Shown: piece by piece, positions 33,742 to 43,106 of the stretch | Position numbering within the stretch: the stretch's first letter is position 1 | How the letters are laid out: each line of letters starts with the position of its first letter | Assembly (NCBI RefSeq): GCF_002399615.1 | Contig: NZ_DHDZ01000015.1 | Span: 77,951 to 141,950, forward strand | Reading direction: 5' to 3' | DNA from: Pedobacter sp. UBA4863 | GTDB lineage: Bacteria; Bacteroidota; Bacteroidia; Sphingobacteriales; Sphingobacteriaceae | DNA length: 64,000 bases | Notes under the pieces: generated by a model | What the model was told of the DNA's origin: nothing | Databases searched by the model: none | Seen by the model: the letters and a program-made list of their open reading frames with translations, nothing else | Translations under genes and position numbers: made by a program

Positions 33742-35055
33742 ATGCAACAAGAAATTATAGATATTAAGCGTAAGGCGCTTAAAATTAATTTGAACCCTCA
33801 AATTTATGGCACATTTGCAGAAATTGGTGCAGGACAGGAAGTTTCGAGAGCCTTTTTTAATGTGGGTGCCGCATCGGGTACTGTTGCAAAAACCATATCA
33901 GCCTATGATATGACTTTTAGTGATGAAATTTATGGCGCTGAAGAAACGGGAAGGTACGTAAGTCAAACCCGTTTACTGAAGATGCTAGACCACGAATACT
34001 CGTTACTAATTGAGCGTTTACAAGGAGAGAAGCACAAAGACAAAACTTTTTTTGCATTTGCAAATACCGTTACTACGCTAAATTATACCCGTACTAACGA
34101 TCCGCATGGTTGGGTTGGATTACGTTTTCAAAGTGAGCCAGATGGCTTGCCCAACGAAATTTATTTTCACGTACGTTTATTAGATACCGACGTGCAAATG
34201 CAACAACGCGTGTTGGGAATGATTGGTGTTAACTTGGTTTATGCGGCTTTTTACTATACCAACGATCCTAAAAAGATGATCGAATCTTTGGTGGACAACC
34301 TAAATGTTGGCTCGGTAGAAATTGATTTGATTTCTGTTAAAGGCCCTGATTTTAAAGGTATCAACAATTTACTGCTAAATCTGTACTTAATTGTTAAAGA
34401 CTTTTCTACTGCCGCTATTTTCGATGCAGATGCGCATCCTCGTCAGGCTAAGGATTTGCTTTACAAAAAAGACGTGATGATTTTACGGACTAAGTATGGG
34501 CAAAAATCAAATCCGCATTTTAATTTATTTAACAAAGCCACAGACCAGTTTAAATTGGTAAACAAAGTTGATGATAACAACCTTATTGTAATGATTGAGG
34601 TTTTAATTACCAACGTACTAACGGCGGCACAAGAAACTCCAGATGATATTGATTTAGAAGTGGTGGCAAAAAGGGCAGAAGAAATGTGTAAAACAGGCAA
34701 TTTTGTTATCGTTTCTAACTTTACCCGCAAAAATAGATTAGCTAAATATTTAGATAAGTGTAAACCAAAAAGCGTAGGGATGTCAACCAACATCAACAAC
34801 TTAAAGTTTGTATTTAATTCGGCTAATTTTGGCGAAAACTACACCGGACATTTATTGAGTTATGTAAATGATATGTTTAGCAGAAACGTAAGGTTGTTTG
34901 CTTATCCTTTTTTAGACAAGAAAACCAATACCGTAATTACTACTAAAAACATGCCTGTATCTCCAGAAGCTAAGCCTCTGTTCGATTTCTTGATTTTGAA
35001 TGGCTATGTTACCGATATTCAGGATTACAACGAAGGCGAAGTAAAAACGGTCTAA
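33742..35055 (+). CDS. conserved protein of unknown function
   Basis: The 437-residue cytoplasmic protein opens IKRKALKINLNPQIYGTFAE, then IGAGQEVSRAFFNVGAASGT, AYDMTFSDEIYG, GRYVSQTRLLKMLDHEY, and later NVGSVEIDLISVKGPDFKG and HPRQAKDLLYKKDVMILRTK. I recognise this as a recurrent conserved family in Bacteroidota and cyanobacteria, often labelled nicotinate-nucleotide adenylyltransferase or TonB-dependent receptor, but it shows neither the HxGH nucleotidyltransferase motif nor a signal peptide, so I do not accept those names. Its stop overlaps the convergent GNAT gene by 4 nt. Function unknown. Confidence 0.8.
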   Translation: MQQEIIDIKRKALKINLNPQIYGTFAEIGAGQEVSRAFFNVGAASGTVAKTISAYDMTFSDEIYGAEETGRYVSQTRLLKMLDHEYSLLIERLQGEKHKDKTFFAFANTVTTLNYTRTNDPHGWVGLRFQSEPDGLPNEIYFHVRLLDTDVQMQQRVLGMIGVNLVYAAFYYTNDPKKMIESLVDNLNVGSVEIDLISVKGPDFKGINNLLLNLYLIVKDFSTAAIFDADAHPRQAKDLLYKKDVMILRTKYGQKSNPHFNLFNKATDQFKLVNKVDDNNLIVMIEVLITNVLTAAQETPDDIDLEVVAKRAEEMCKTGNFVIVSNFTRKNRLAKYLDKCKPKSVGMSTNINNLKFVFNSANFGENYTGHLLSYVNDMFSRNVRLFAYPFLDKKTNTVITTKNMPVSPEAKPLFDFLILNGYVTDIQDYNEGEVKTV

Positions 35056-35501
35056 TCGTTTTTCATTTGGCTATATAAATTTTTAAAAACAATGCTCATT
35101 TGCCTTTCTGGATTTTCTAACGCTTTAAAACCAAATTGTTCATAAAGACCATGTGCATCTAAAGTAGTTAACTGATAACGGCGTAAGCCTTGTAAATCCG
35201 GGTGAAACAACATGAGCGACATCAGTTTTTTGGATAAACCTAAGCCTCTAAACTCTTCGGATACGTAAACATCGCATAAATAGGCAAAAGTTGCCTTGTC
35301 GGTAACCCAACGGGCAAAGCCAACTTGTTGTTGGTCTTTATAAATACCGAAGCATAAAGAATTTTCTACAGCGCGTTGTACCAATTCAAACGGAATATCT
35401 TTGGCCCAATAAGATTGTGTGCTTAAATAATGATGTACCGCCTTTACGTCAACCAAACTGCGGTCGTCTGAAAAAATAAAATCGTTTTCTTTGATTTCCA
35501 T
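35052..35501 (-). CDS. GNAT family N-acetyltransferase
   Basis: The 149-residue protein has the acetyl-CoA-binding motif VYVSEEFRGLGLSKKLM (Q/RxxGxG/A type) near residues 78-94 and the C-terminal HGLYEQFGFKAL block. It transfers an acetyl group to a small molecule or protein amine; substrate unknown. It converges on the conserved unknown gene with overlapping stop codons. Confidence 0.88.
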   Translation of the reverse strand: MEIKENDFIFSDDRSLVDVKAVHHYLSTQSYWAKDIPFELVQRAVENSLCFGIYKDQQQVGFARWVTDKATFAYLCDVYVSEEFRGLGLSKKLMSLMLFHPDLQGLRRYQLTTLDAHGLYEQFGFKALENPERQMSIVFKNLYSQMKND

Positions 35502-35574
35502 TTTTTTAGCGGATAGGAGTAGCCGATTAGTGATCAGTTATAGGGCTTGCTTGCGAAGCAATTAAACAGTTCAC

Positions 35575-36066
35575 CTAATTCCTCATATTAATAAACTGCA
35601 AAGGTTGCCCAAAATCTTCACCTTTACATAGTTGAATTACTTTTTGTAAATCGTCAATGTTTTTGCTTTGCACACGTACCTGATCGTCCATCATAGCGGG
35701 CTGTACCTTAATTTTGCTATCTTTAATTTTAGCAACAATTTTCTTGGCAGTTTCTCTATCAATCCCTTCTTTTACCGTAATTTCTTTTCTAATCATATTG
35801 CCCGAAGCGATAGTTTCCTTGCCAAAATCCAAACTATTTGGGTCTAAATGTTGTTTCATCATTCTAGAGATAATAGAATCGGTAATGGCTTTTAAACGCA
35901 TATCATCTTCGGTTAAAATGGTAATCACATTGGTCTTTTTATCAAGTTCAATGCTACTTTTAGAAGTGTGAAAATCGTACCTGTTTAAAATTTCTTTCTT
36001 AGCATTGTTGATAGCATTATCTAAAGTTTGTGCATCTATTTTGCTTACTATATCGAAACTTGGCAT
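35575..36066 (-). CDS. YajQ family nucleotide-binding protein
   Basis: I start at 36066 (MPSFDIVSKIDAQTLDNAIN), the conserved N-terminus of the YajQ/UPF0234 family; the longer reading to 36114 adds 16 unrelated residues. The 163-residue product includes NRYDFHTSKSSIEL, KEITVKEGIDRETAKKIVAK and IKVQPAMMDDQVRVQSKNID. YajQ proteins bind nucleotides, and some bind cyclic di-GMP and act on transcription. It is cytoplasmic and monocistronic. Confidence 0.93.
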   Translation of the reverse strand: MPSFDIVSKIDAQTLDNAINNAKKEILNRYDFHTSKSSIELDKKTNVITILTEDDMRLKAITDSIISRMMKQHLDPNSLDFGKETIASGNMIRKEITVKEGIDRETAKKIVAKIKDSKIKVQPAMMDDQVRVQSKNIDDLQKVIQLCKGEDFGQPLQFINMRN

Positions 36067-36277
36067 ATTGTAGTGCTTAAATTGAAAAGAATTGATAATT
36101 TTATTTAAATACAAAAAAACACAAAAAATAGGACATCACCATCATTTGTTAAAATTAAGCGTGATTTCATTACTTTCTAAATTCTAAAGCGCATGAAACA
36201 TTGTGATTTTAAATTAAGGAACAATACTTAAGAAAACTAAAATCATAACCGTCCGTTAACTTAAAAACAATTAAAAC

Positions 36278-36919
36278 ATGAAAACGAATAAGACTAAGTC
36301 CTCAAAAAAATCTGTTAAAAAGCAGCTAGAGCAAAGTTTAACAGAGAAATTTTTAGAAGCAGTTAAAAATTTAGGTCACAATGTGGATAATTTAGGAGGC
36401 GATATTGCAAAAGCTAGTAAAACCGTAGCTAAAAAAATTGCCAAAACTTTTAACGGAGTTAAAGCAAGCATTGAACAAAAAATAGATAGTATTCCTTCTG
36501 GGAAAAAACAGAAAGCGGTTAAAAAGGCAAAAGAATTTAAAAAAGATGCTGCAAAATTGATTGAAAAGTCAGATAAAGCGGCCAGTAAAATTGTTAAGAA
36601 AGCAGTGAAAAAAGCCAAGCCTGTGTTAAGCAGTGTAAAAGTAACTGCTTTAGAAACCGAAGAAAAAGTAGCAAAGGCCGTTAATGCACCCGTTAAAAAA
36701 GCAACTGCAGCAGCAAAAACTACCGTTAAAAAAGCAACCAATAAAGCCCAAGAGGTAAAACCTTTAGTTAAAAAAGCAGCTACTGCCGTTAAAACTACCG
36801 CGGGTAAAGTAGCTGAAAAATCTGCATCCATTAAAGTTGTGGCTAAAAAGGAATCTGTAAAAACTGGAGCGGTAAAACGTTCTAATGCGAAATCGGCTAA
36901 AAACGATACTGCTATTTAA
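36278..36919 (+). CDS. histone H1-like Lys/Ala-rich protein
   Basis: The 213-residue protein is dominated by Lys, Ala, Val, Thr and Ser, with repeated KKA and VKKA units (IVKKAVKKAKPVL, APVKKATAAAKTTVKKATNK, KPLVKKAATAVKTTAGK). The N-terminal 70 residues are more complex and helical. It resembles bacterial H1-like/AlgP-type DNA-binding proteins, expected to coat DNA or polyanions. It lies 146 nt upstream of ppk1 on the same strand. Low complexity limits family assignment. Confidence 0.75.
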   Translation: MKTNKTKSSKKSVKKQLEQSLTEKFLEAVKNLGHNVDNLGGDIAKASKTVAKKIAKTFNGVKASIEQKIDSIPSGKKQKAVKKAKEFKKDAAKLIEKSDKAASKIVKKAVKKAKPVLSSVKVTALETEEKVAKAVNAPVKKATAAAKTTVKKATNKAQEVKPLVKKAATAVKTTAGKVAEKSASIKVVAKKESVKTGAVKRSNAKSAKNDTAI

Positions 36920-37065
36920 CAGTCTGGCTTAGCTAGGGCTCACTTACCTAAGTTTTTACTTATTAAATTCCTAAATAATCAATTTTTGTTAACTTGAACT
37001 TAATTGTTAATTAACATTAAAACACTCAATTTGAAAAACCATTTTTAGGTTTTGTAATTAGCCCA

Positions 37066-39108
37066 ATGACCAAAAAGAAGTTTCCATTTTTAAATAGAGA
37101 AATAAGTTGGCTGTATTTTAACGAACGCGTGTTGCAAGAAGCGGCAGATGAAACTGTACCTTTAATAGAGCGTATTAGGTTTCTTTCTATTTTTTCTTCT
37201 AACCTTGATGAGTTTTATAGGGTAAGGGTGGCTTCTTTAAATCGTTTGGTTAACTTAAACGATAAAGCGAAGGCCTTGTTGGGCTTTAATCCCAAAAAAG
37301 TATTAGAAGAGATTAAAAACCTTGTAGTAAAGTTAGAGCGTCGTTTCGAAACACTTTTCCAACATACTTTAATTACAGAACTGGCCCAAAAACGAATTTT
37401 TATACTTAATCATACGCAGCTTAACGTAGCAAGAGGAGAGTTTGTTCGTCAGCATTTTAGGGATAAAATTCTATCGAATTTAGTGCCAATTATGATTGAT
37501 GTAAACAAGCCTTTTCCTGAGTTAAAAGATAGGGCCTTGTACTTCTTCGTTCAGCTTTCCAATAACTCGGGCAAGAATAAAAAATATGCTATTCTAGAGC
37601 TTCCCGATAACATTTCAAGGTTTTTAGTGCTTCCAGAAACCAACGATTTAAAGTTTATCATCCTTTTAGAGGATATTATTAAATATTGTTTGGATGATAT
37701 TTTCTATGTGTTTAACTATTATGAAATACAGGCTTATTCTATTCAGTTAACGAGAGATGCCGAATTGGATATAGACAAAAATATCAGTGATAAATTTATT
37801 GAAGAGCTTAAAAAAAGTATAGATAAGCGCAAGCGTGGCAAACCTATGCGGTTACTTTACGACAGTGATATGCCCTTGGAAATGTTGAGCTTTTTGGTAA
37901 GTAAGCTAAAGGTTGGTGCCGATGGGCTGATACCCGGTAATAAATACCATCGTTTTGGAGATTTTATTGCTTTTCCGAATGTGGGCGATAAAAGTTTAGA
38001 ATACCCTGCAACCGTACCGCTTAAAATTAAGGGCTTACATAGAACCGAAAGCCTGTTCAAAAAAATAGCGGAGAAAGACTATGCCGTACATTTGCCCTAC
38101 CAATCGTTCGACTATATTATTCTTTTTCTACGCGAAGCCGCAATAGATCCAAAGGTTACAGAAATTAACATCACTTTGTACCGCTTGGCCGAGAACTCAA
38201 AAGTAATTAACGCTTTAATTAATGCCGCTAAAAATGGCAAAGTGGTCAATTGTTTTTTAGAGTTGAAAGCTCGTTTTGACGAAAGTGCCAATATTTTTTG
38301 GACAAACCGCTTATTAGAGGGCGGCGTAAATGTAAATTATGGCCTAACAGATTTTAAGGTACACTCTAAAATTTGCCTGATAAAACGTGTAGATAAAAGG
38401 AAAGTAACTTATTATGCCAACCTGTCAACAGGTAACTTTAACGAAAAAACGGCACGTATTTATTGCGATCACAGTATTTTTACCGCAAAAAAGGAAATTA
38501 CTTTAGAGCTTTTAAAACTGTTTAATGCGCTAAACAAAAAAACTGTTGCAAAAGGTTTTAAACATCTTATTGTTTCGCCAATAGACTCTAGAGTTAAACT
38601 GTACAGCCTAATTGAAAGAGAAATTAAGCAGGCCAAAGCAGGCAAACCAGCTTATATTCTTTTTAAAGTAAATAGCTTGGCAGATGAAGGCATTATTGAG
38701 AAATTATACGAAGCGAGCAACGCTGGAGTACAAATTCAGCTTATTGTAAGGGGAATTTGTTGTTTAGTTCCGGGTATAAAAGGCTTTAGTGAAAATATTA
38801 CGGTAATTAGTATTGTAGATAAATTTCTGGAGCATGCCCGTGTTTTTATTTTTGGTAAGGACAACATGTTTCTTTCTTCTGGCGATTTAATGTCACGCAA
38901 TTTTGAACATAGGGTAGAAGTGGGCTTCCCGGTATTGGATAAAGATATTAAAGAAGAAATACAAGATATTATTAACCTGCAATTACAAGACAATGTAAAG
39001 GCTAGGATTATTAACAAGAACAATGATAATCGCTATCGTAAAAATAACGCTAATACTAAGGTTAGGGCACAATTTCAAACTTACAATTATCTAAAAAACA
39101 ACTACTAA
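37066..39108 (+). CDS. ppk1: polyphosphate kinase 1
   Basis: The 680-residue protein is full length for PPK1: N-terminal FLNREISWLYFNERVLQEA, the FSSNLDEFYRVRVASL block, and two PLD-like catalytic domains. The autophosphorylated His is in FKVHSKICLIKR and the second His in LEHARVFIFGK. PPK1 makes inorganic polyphosphate reversibly from ATP at the inner membrane. The ppx-type gene starts 2 nt after its stop, so synthesis and breakdown are cotranscribed. Confidence 0.97.
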   Translation: MTKKKFPFLNREISWLYFNERVLQEAADETVPLIERIRFLSIFSSNLDEFYRVRVASLNRLVNLNDKAKALLGFNPKKVLEEIKNLVVKLERRFETLFQHTLITELAQKRIFILNHTQLNVARGEFVRQHFRDKILSNLVPIMIDVNKPFPELKDRALYFFVQLSNNSGKNKKYAILELPDNISRFLVLPETNDLKFIILLEDIIKYCLDDIFYVFNYYEIQAYSIQLTRDAELDIDKNISDKFIEELKKSIDKRKRGKPMRLLYDSDMPLEMLSFLVSKLKVGADGLIPGNKYHRFGDFIAFPNVGDKSLEYPATVPLKIKGLHRTESLFKKIAEKDYAVHLPYQSFDYIILFLREAAIDPKVTEINITLYRLAENSKVINALINAAKNGKVVNCFLELKARFDESANIFWTNRLLEGGVNVNYGLTDFKVHSKICLIKRVDKRKVTYYANLSTGNFNEKTARIYCDHSIFTAKKEITLELLKLFNALNKKTVAKGFKHLIVSPIDSRVKLYSLIEREIKQAKAGKPAYILFKVNSLADEGIIEKLYEASNAGVQIQLIVRGICCLVPGIKGFSENITVISIVDKFLEHARVFIFGKDNMFLSSGDLMSRNFEHRVEVGFPVLDKDIKEEIQDIINLQLQDNVKARIINKNNDNRYRKNNANTKVRAQFQTYNYLKNNY

Positions 39109-39110
39109 TA

Positions 39111-39989
39111 ATGTTAAGATACGCCGCCATAGATATAGGCTCAAATGCAGTACGCTTATTAATTGCCGATATTAACCAGCATGAAAAAGGAAATGGCTTT
39201 AAGAAAAACACCTTAATACGGGTTCCGTTACGTTTAGGCGACGATGCTTTTTTAGAACAAAAGCTATCTGATAGAAAAATTGACGATTTGGTGAAAACGA
39301 TGATGGCTTTCAGGAATTTGATGGATGTTTATCAGGTTAAAGCCTATTTGGCCTGTGCTACCTCTGCCATGCGTGAAGCAACAAATGGAAAGCTGGTGAT
39401 CGAAAAAATTAAAGCACTAGCCAATATAGACATCGAAATTGTAGAAGGGCAACGCGAAGCCAGCATTATCTACTCAAACCATATCGAAGAAAATTTAGAT
39501 ATTAAAAAAAGCTATTTGTATATAGACGTTGGTGGCGGTAGTACCGAACTCTCTATTTTTGTAAACAAGCAACCTGTCGCTTCAAAATCATTTAATTTAG
39601 GCACTATTCGCATACTTGATAACCAAGATAAAGAAGAAACCTGGAACGAGATGAAAGAATGGATTAAGAAACATGCCAAGGATTTAAAGCAAATGGCAGG
39701 TATTGGTACAGGGGGAAATATAAACAAGCTGTTTAAAATGAGTGGCGAAAAGGAAGATATGCCCTTAACTTTTTTGAAGTTAAAAAGCATGTATAACGAT
39801 TTAAGTGGTTATTCGTTAAAAGAGCGCATTTCTATTTTAAAATTAAATCACGATAGGGCCGATGTAATTATTCCGGCGTGCGAAATTTATTTAACGGTAA
39901 TGAAATGGGCCGGTATTAAACAAATTTTTGTACCTAAAGTAGGTATGGTAGATGGAATTATCAATTTGCTAATTGAAGAAAATCTCTGA
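39111..39989 (+). CDS. exopolyphosphatase / Ppx-GppA phosphatase, short form
   Basis: The 292-residue protein has the ASKHA nucleotide-binding motifs of Ppx/GppA: AAIDIGSNAVRLLI at the start, ACATSAMREA, IVEGQREASIIY, IDVGGGSTELSIF and GIGTGGNINKL. It releases terminal phosphate from polyphosphate or converts pppGpp to ppGpp. It lacks the C-terminal HD-like domain of E. coli Ppx (about 500 residues), a short form common in Bacteroidota. It is coupled to ppk1. Confidence 0.93.
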   Translation: MLRYAAIDIGSNAVRLLIADINQHEKGNGFKKNTLIRVPLRLGDDAFLEQKLSDRKIDDLVKTMMAFRNLMDVYQVKAYLACATSAMREATNGKLVIEKIKALANIDIEIVEGQREASIIYSNHIEENLDIKKSYLYIDVGGGSTELSIFVNKQPVASKSFNLGTIRILDNQDKEETWNEMKEWIKKHAKDLKQMAGIGTGGNINKLFKMSGEKEDMPLTFLKLKSMYNDLSGYSLKERISILKLNHDRADVIIPACEIYLTVMKWAGIKQIFVPKVGMVDGIINLLIEENL

Positions 39990-40039
39990 GAAACTGTTTA
40001 AGGAATAACATACGTTCTGTTAAAAATTAAACAGTTTCT
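39989..40039. terminator. inverted repeat between convergent ppx and folD
   Basis: A perfect 13-bp stem, AGAAACTGTTTAA (39989-40001) with TTAAACAGTTTCT (40027-40039), begins at the ppx stop codon. It lacks a clear T run, so a terminator role is only likely. Confidence 0.45.
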
Positions 40040-40092
40040 GGAACTGTAAAAAAAACTTCTGCTTGTAAGCAAGCGGCCATAAAAACGCAAGT

Positions 40093-40974
40093 TTATGGAT
40101 AAATTTCTTTTCTGGCCGATGCCAATGTGTTTTTAAGCAAACCTACAATAGTCATTAAACCAACCCCACCCGGAACTGGCGTAATATAGGAAGATTTAGG
40201 TGCTACATTTTCAAAATCTACATCGCCATAAAGTTTAAAGCCAGATTTAGTTTCAGTAGAACTCTCTCTGTTAATACCTACATCAATCACAATAGCGCCT
40301 GGTTTTACCATATCGGCAGTAATAAAGTTCTTTTTACCAATAGCAGCAATAATAATGTCGCCTTGCAAAACTTGCTCCTTTAAATCTTTAGTTCTACTGT
40401 GGGTTAATGTTACCGTACAGTTGCCCGGATTGGCATTACGGGCCATTAAAACACTCATAGGACTGCCTACAATGTTGCTTCTGCCAACTACCACGCAGTG
40501 CATTCCGGTGGTATCAATATTATAAGCGTGCAACATTAACAAAATACCGTAAGGTGTAGCCGGAATGTAGCAAGGCAAATTACGCATCATTCTACCTAAG
40601 TTAATAGGGTGAAAACCATCTACATCTTTCTTCGAGTCAATGGCTTCGGTAACTTTCTCCGGATCGATATGCTTAGGCAAAGGTAATTGCACAATTAGAC
40701 CGTCAACATCAGCATCAGCGTTAATTTCTCTAACCTTGTCCAAAAGTTCGGCTTCGGTTACAGTATGATCATAACGATATAAAGAAGATTTAAAGCCAAC
40801 TTTCTCGCAGTTCTTCATTTTGCTAGCCACATAAGTTTCGCTACCGCCATCGTTACCCACTAAAATGGCAACCAAATGAGGCTTTCTGCCTGTGTCTGCT
40901 AAAAATTGCGCAGCTTCTTCCGCTATTTGTACTTTAACTTTTTCTGATACGTATTTTCCGTCTAATAATTGCAT
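40093..40974 (-). CDS. folD: bifunctional methylenetetrahydrofolate dehydrogenase/cyclohydrolase
   Basis: The 293-residue protein has the FolD signatures: YVASKMKNCEKVGF with the catalytic Lys, DADVDGLIVQLPLPKHID, DVDGFHPINLG, VVVGRSNIVGSPMS in the NADP fold and PVPGGVGLMTI. It interconverts methylene-, methenyl- and 10-formyl-tetrahydrofolate in the cytoplasm, feeding purine, Met and fMet synthesis, and connects with the glycine cleavage system encoded upstream. Length is typical. Confidence 0.97.
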   Translation of the reverse strand: MQLLDGKYVSEKVKVQIAEEAAQFLADTGRKPHLVAILVGNDGGSETYVASKMKNCEKVGFKSSLYRYDHTVTEAELLDKVREINADADVDGLIVQLPLPKHIDPEKVTEAIDSKKDVDGFHPINLGRMMRNLPCYIPATPYGILLMLHAYNIDTTGMHCVVVGRSNIVGSPMSVLMARNANPGNCTVTLTHSRTKDLKEQVLQGDIIIAAIGKKNFITADMVKPGAIVIDVGINRESSTETKSGFKLYGDVDFENVAPKSSYITPVPGGVGLMTIVGLLKNTLASARKEIYP

Positions 40975-41061
40975 ATGAGATATGAGGTGTAAGATTTGTG
41001 ATATGAGATGTAAGATTGCGAACTATGTCTCAAATCTCAAATCTAATTACTAAAATCTAAA

Positions 41062-42849
41062 TTAATCTAATTTTAAAACAGCCATAAACGCCGTCTGTGG
41101 AATTTCTACGTTACCCACCTGGCGCATACGCTTTTTACCTTTTTTCTGTTTCTCTAATAATTTACGTTTACGAGAGATATCACCACCATAACATTTCGCA
41201 GTTACATCTTTACGTAAAGCACTTAAAGTTTCTCTGGCAATAACTTTAGCACCAATAGAAGCCTGTATTTTAATTTCAAATTGCTGGCGAGGGATCAACT
41301 CTTTCAGTTTCTCGCAAATCTTTTTACCAAAGTCGTAGGCATTGCTACGGTGAATTAATGAAGATAGCGCATCTACTGGTTCTTCGTTCAGCAACATATC
41401 TAAACGCACCAAATCAGATTTTCTGTAACCAACTTGATGGTAATCGAAAGAAGCATAGCCTTTAGAAATGGTTTTCAACTTATCGTAGAAATCAAATACA
41501 ATTTCGCCCATTGGCATTTCAAAAACCAGCTCAACCCGGTCAGAAGTTAAATAAGATTGATTTACAATAATGCCTCTCTTTTGGATACATAGCGACATTA
41601 CCGGACCAACAAACTCGGCCTTGGTGATAATATTTGCTTTAATAAAAGGCTCTTCAACTCTATCTAGCTTACTTGGGTCTGGCAAATCTGATGGATTGTT
41701 TACCACAATTTCATCGCTTTTAGTAGTATAAGCTTTGTAAGATACGTTGGGAACCGTGGTAATTACCGTCATGTCGAACTCACGTTCTAAACGCTCTTGA
41801 ATAATCTCCATGTGCAGCATTCCTAAGAAACCACAACGGAAACCAAAGCCTAAAGCCGCAGAACTTTCTGGCTCAAAAACAATAGAAGCATCGTTTAATT
41901 GCAGCTTATGCATTGCCTCGCGTAGTTCTTCGTAATCTTCGGTATCTACCGGATAAATACCCGCAAATACCATTGGTTTCACCTCTTCAAAACCTTGGAT
42001 CGCTTCTAAAGATGGCCTGCCAACCGTAGTAATTGTATCGCCCACTTTTACTTCGCGGGCTTCTTTAATGCCCGAAATGATATAACCTACATCACCTGTT
42101 TTAACCGAGTTTCTTGGCGACATTTCCAGCTTCAAAATACCTACTTCATCTGCTAAATATTCTCTACCAGTATTAATGAATTTTACTTTGTCACCTTTTT
42201 TAATTTCGCCATTTACTACTTTATAGTAGGCAATAATGCCCCTAAAAGAGTTAAAAACACTGTCGAAAATCAAGGCTTGTAACGGTGCCTCTGGTTCGCC
42301 AACTGGCGCAGGCACGCGGTCAACAATAGCTTGTAAAATATCAGGAATGCCCATACCCGTTTTACCAGATGCAGGGATAATTTCTTCACGTTTACAGCCA
42401 ATTAAATCAATAATTTGATCTTTTACTTCTTCTGGCATGGCACCAGGTAAATCCATCTTATTTAAAATTGGAATAATTTCCAAATCATGTTCTAAAGCCA
42501 AATAAAGGTTAGAAATGGTTTGTGCCTGTATGCCCTGAGAAGCATCCACAATGAGCAATGCCCCTTCGCAGGCAGCAATAGAACGCGAAACTTCGTAAGA
42601 GAAATCTACGTGTCCGGGAGTGTCAATTAGGTTAAACACATACTCTTGACCATCTAATTTATAGTTCATCTGTATGGCATGGCTTTTAATGGTAATGCCA
42701 CGCTCACGTTCCAAATCCATATTGTCCAACAACTGCGCTTGCGCTTCACGCTGCGAAATGGTATTGGTATATTCTAATAAACGGTCGGCCAAAGTACTCT
42801 TACCGTGGTCTATATGTGCAATTATGCAGAAATTACGTATATGCTTCAT
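41062..42849 (-). CDS. lepA: elongation factor 4 (LepA)
   Basis: The 595-residue translational GTPase has G1 AHIDHGKSTLADRL, G3 DTPGHVDF, G4 NKMD and the LepA-specific C-terminal domain with AKCYGGDISRKRKLLEKQKK and a LepA tail. It remodels stalled or slow-initiating ribosomes. A TATCTTTG box on the minus strand at 42857-42864 ends 7 nt before the ATG, suggesting a very short leader. Confidence 0.97.
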   Translation of the reverse strand: MKHIRNFCIIAHIDHGKSTLADRLLEYTNTISQREAQAQLLDNMDLERERGITIKSHAIQMNYKLDGQEYVFNLIDTPGHVDFSYEVSRSIAACEGALLIVDASQGIQAQTISNLYLALEHDLEIIPILNKMDLPGAMPEEVKDQIIDLIGCKREEIIPASGKTGMGIPDILQAIVDRVPAPVGEPEAPLQALIFDSVFNSFRGIIAYYKVVNGEIKKGDKVKFINTGREYLADEVGILKLEMSPRNSVKTGDVGYIISGIKEAREVKVGDTITTVGRPSLEAIQGFEEVKPMVFAGIYPVDTEDYEELREAMHKLQLNDASIVFEPESSAALGFGFRCGFLGMLHMEIIQERLEREFDMTVITTVPNVSYKAYTTKSDEIVVNNPSDLPDPSKLDRVEEPFIKANIITKAEFVGPVMSLCIQKRGIIVNQSYLTSDRVELVFEMPMGEIVFDFYDKLKTISKGYASFDYHQVGYRKSDLVRLDMLLNEEPVDALSSLIHRSNAYDFGKKICEKLKELIPRQQFEIKIQASIGAKVIARETLSALRKDVTAKCYGGDISRKRKLLEKQKKGKKRMRQVGNVEIPQTAFMAVLKLD

Positions 42850-42856
42850 CTTTGTG

Positions 42857-42864
42857 CAAAGATA
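42857..42864 (-). promoter_or_regulatory. -7 box (TATCTTTG) of lepA
   Basis: Exact TAnnTTTG on the minus strand, 7 nt before the ATG. A TTG at the optimal distance was not found. Confidence 0.5.
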
Positions 42865-42994
42865 GTTTTTTTAAGCAAATTTTAATGGGCAATAAATAGG
42901 AGCAAAATATTAATTGGAAAAGCATTTGTCGTTGTTCTTTTGTACCAATACTCCGGCTTTTCGTTATTATCTTTTTGTTATCATTTCTACAAAA

Positions 42995-43025
42995 AACATC
43001 GTAAGTTTTCAAAACTTACGATGTT
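42995..43025 (-). terminator. intrinsic terminator of the small secreted-protein gene
   Basis: Perfect 15-bp palindrome, AACATCGTAAGTTTT (42995-43009) and its complement (43011-43025), with a one-base centre; on the minus strand it is followed by six Ts. It ends the gene at 43107. Confidence 0.8.
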
Positions 43026-43106
43026 AAGCAATTCCTACTCCAAAAAGGATAACCACTTCAATCCGGTTTATTACACAAAAACCTTTGCTATTATCGAAAC
43101 GAAGAA

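Noticed and set aside
33742..35055. Nicotinate-nucleotide adenylyltransferase naming
   Set aside because: No HxGH or ISSTxxR nucleotidyltransferase motif is present.
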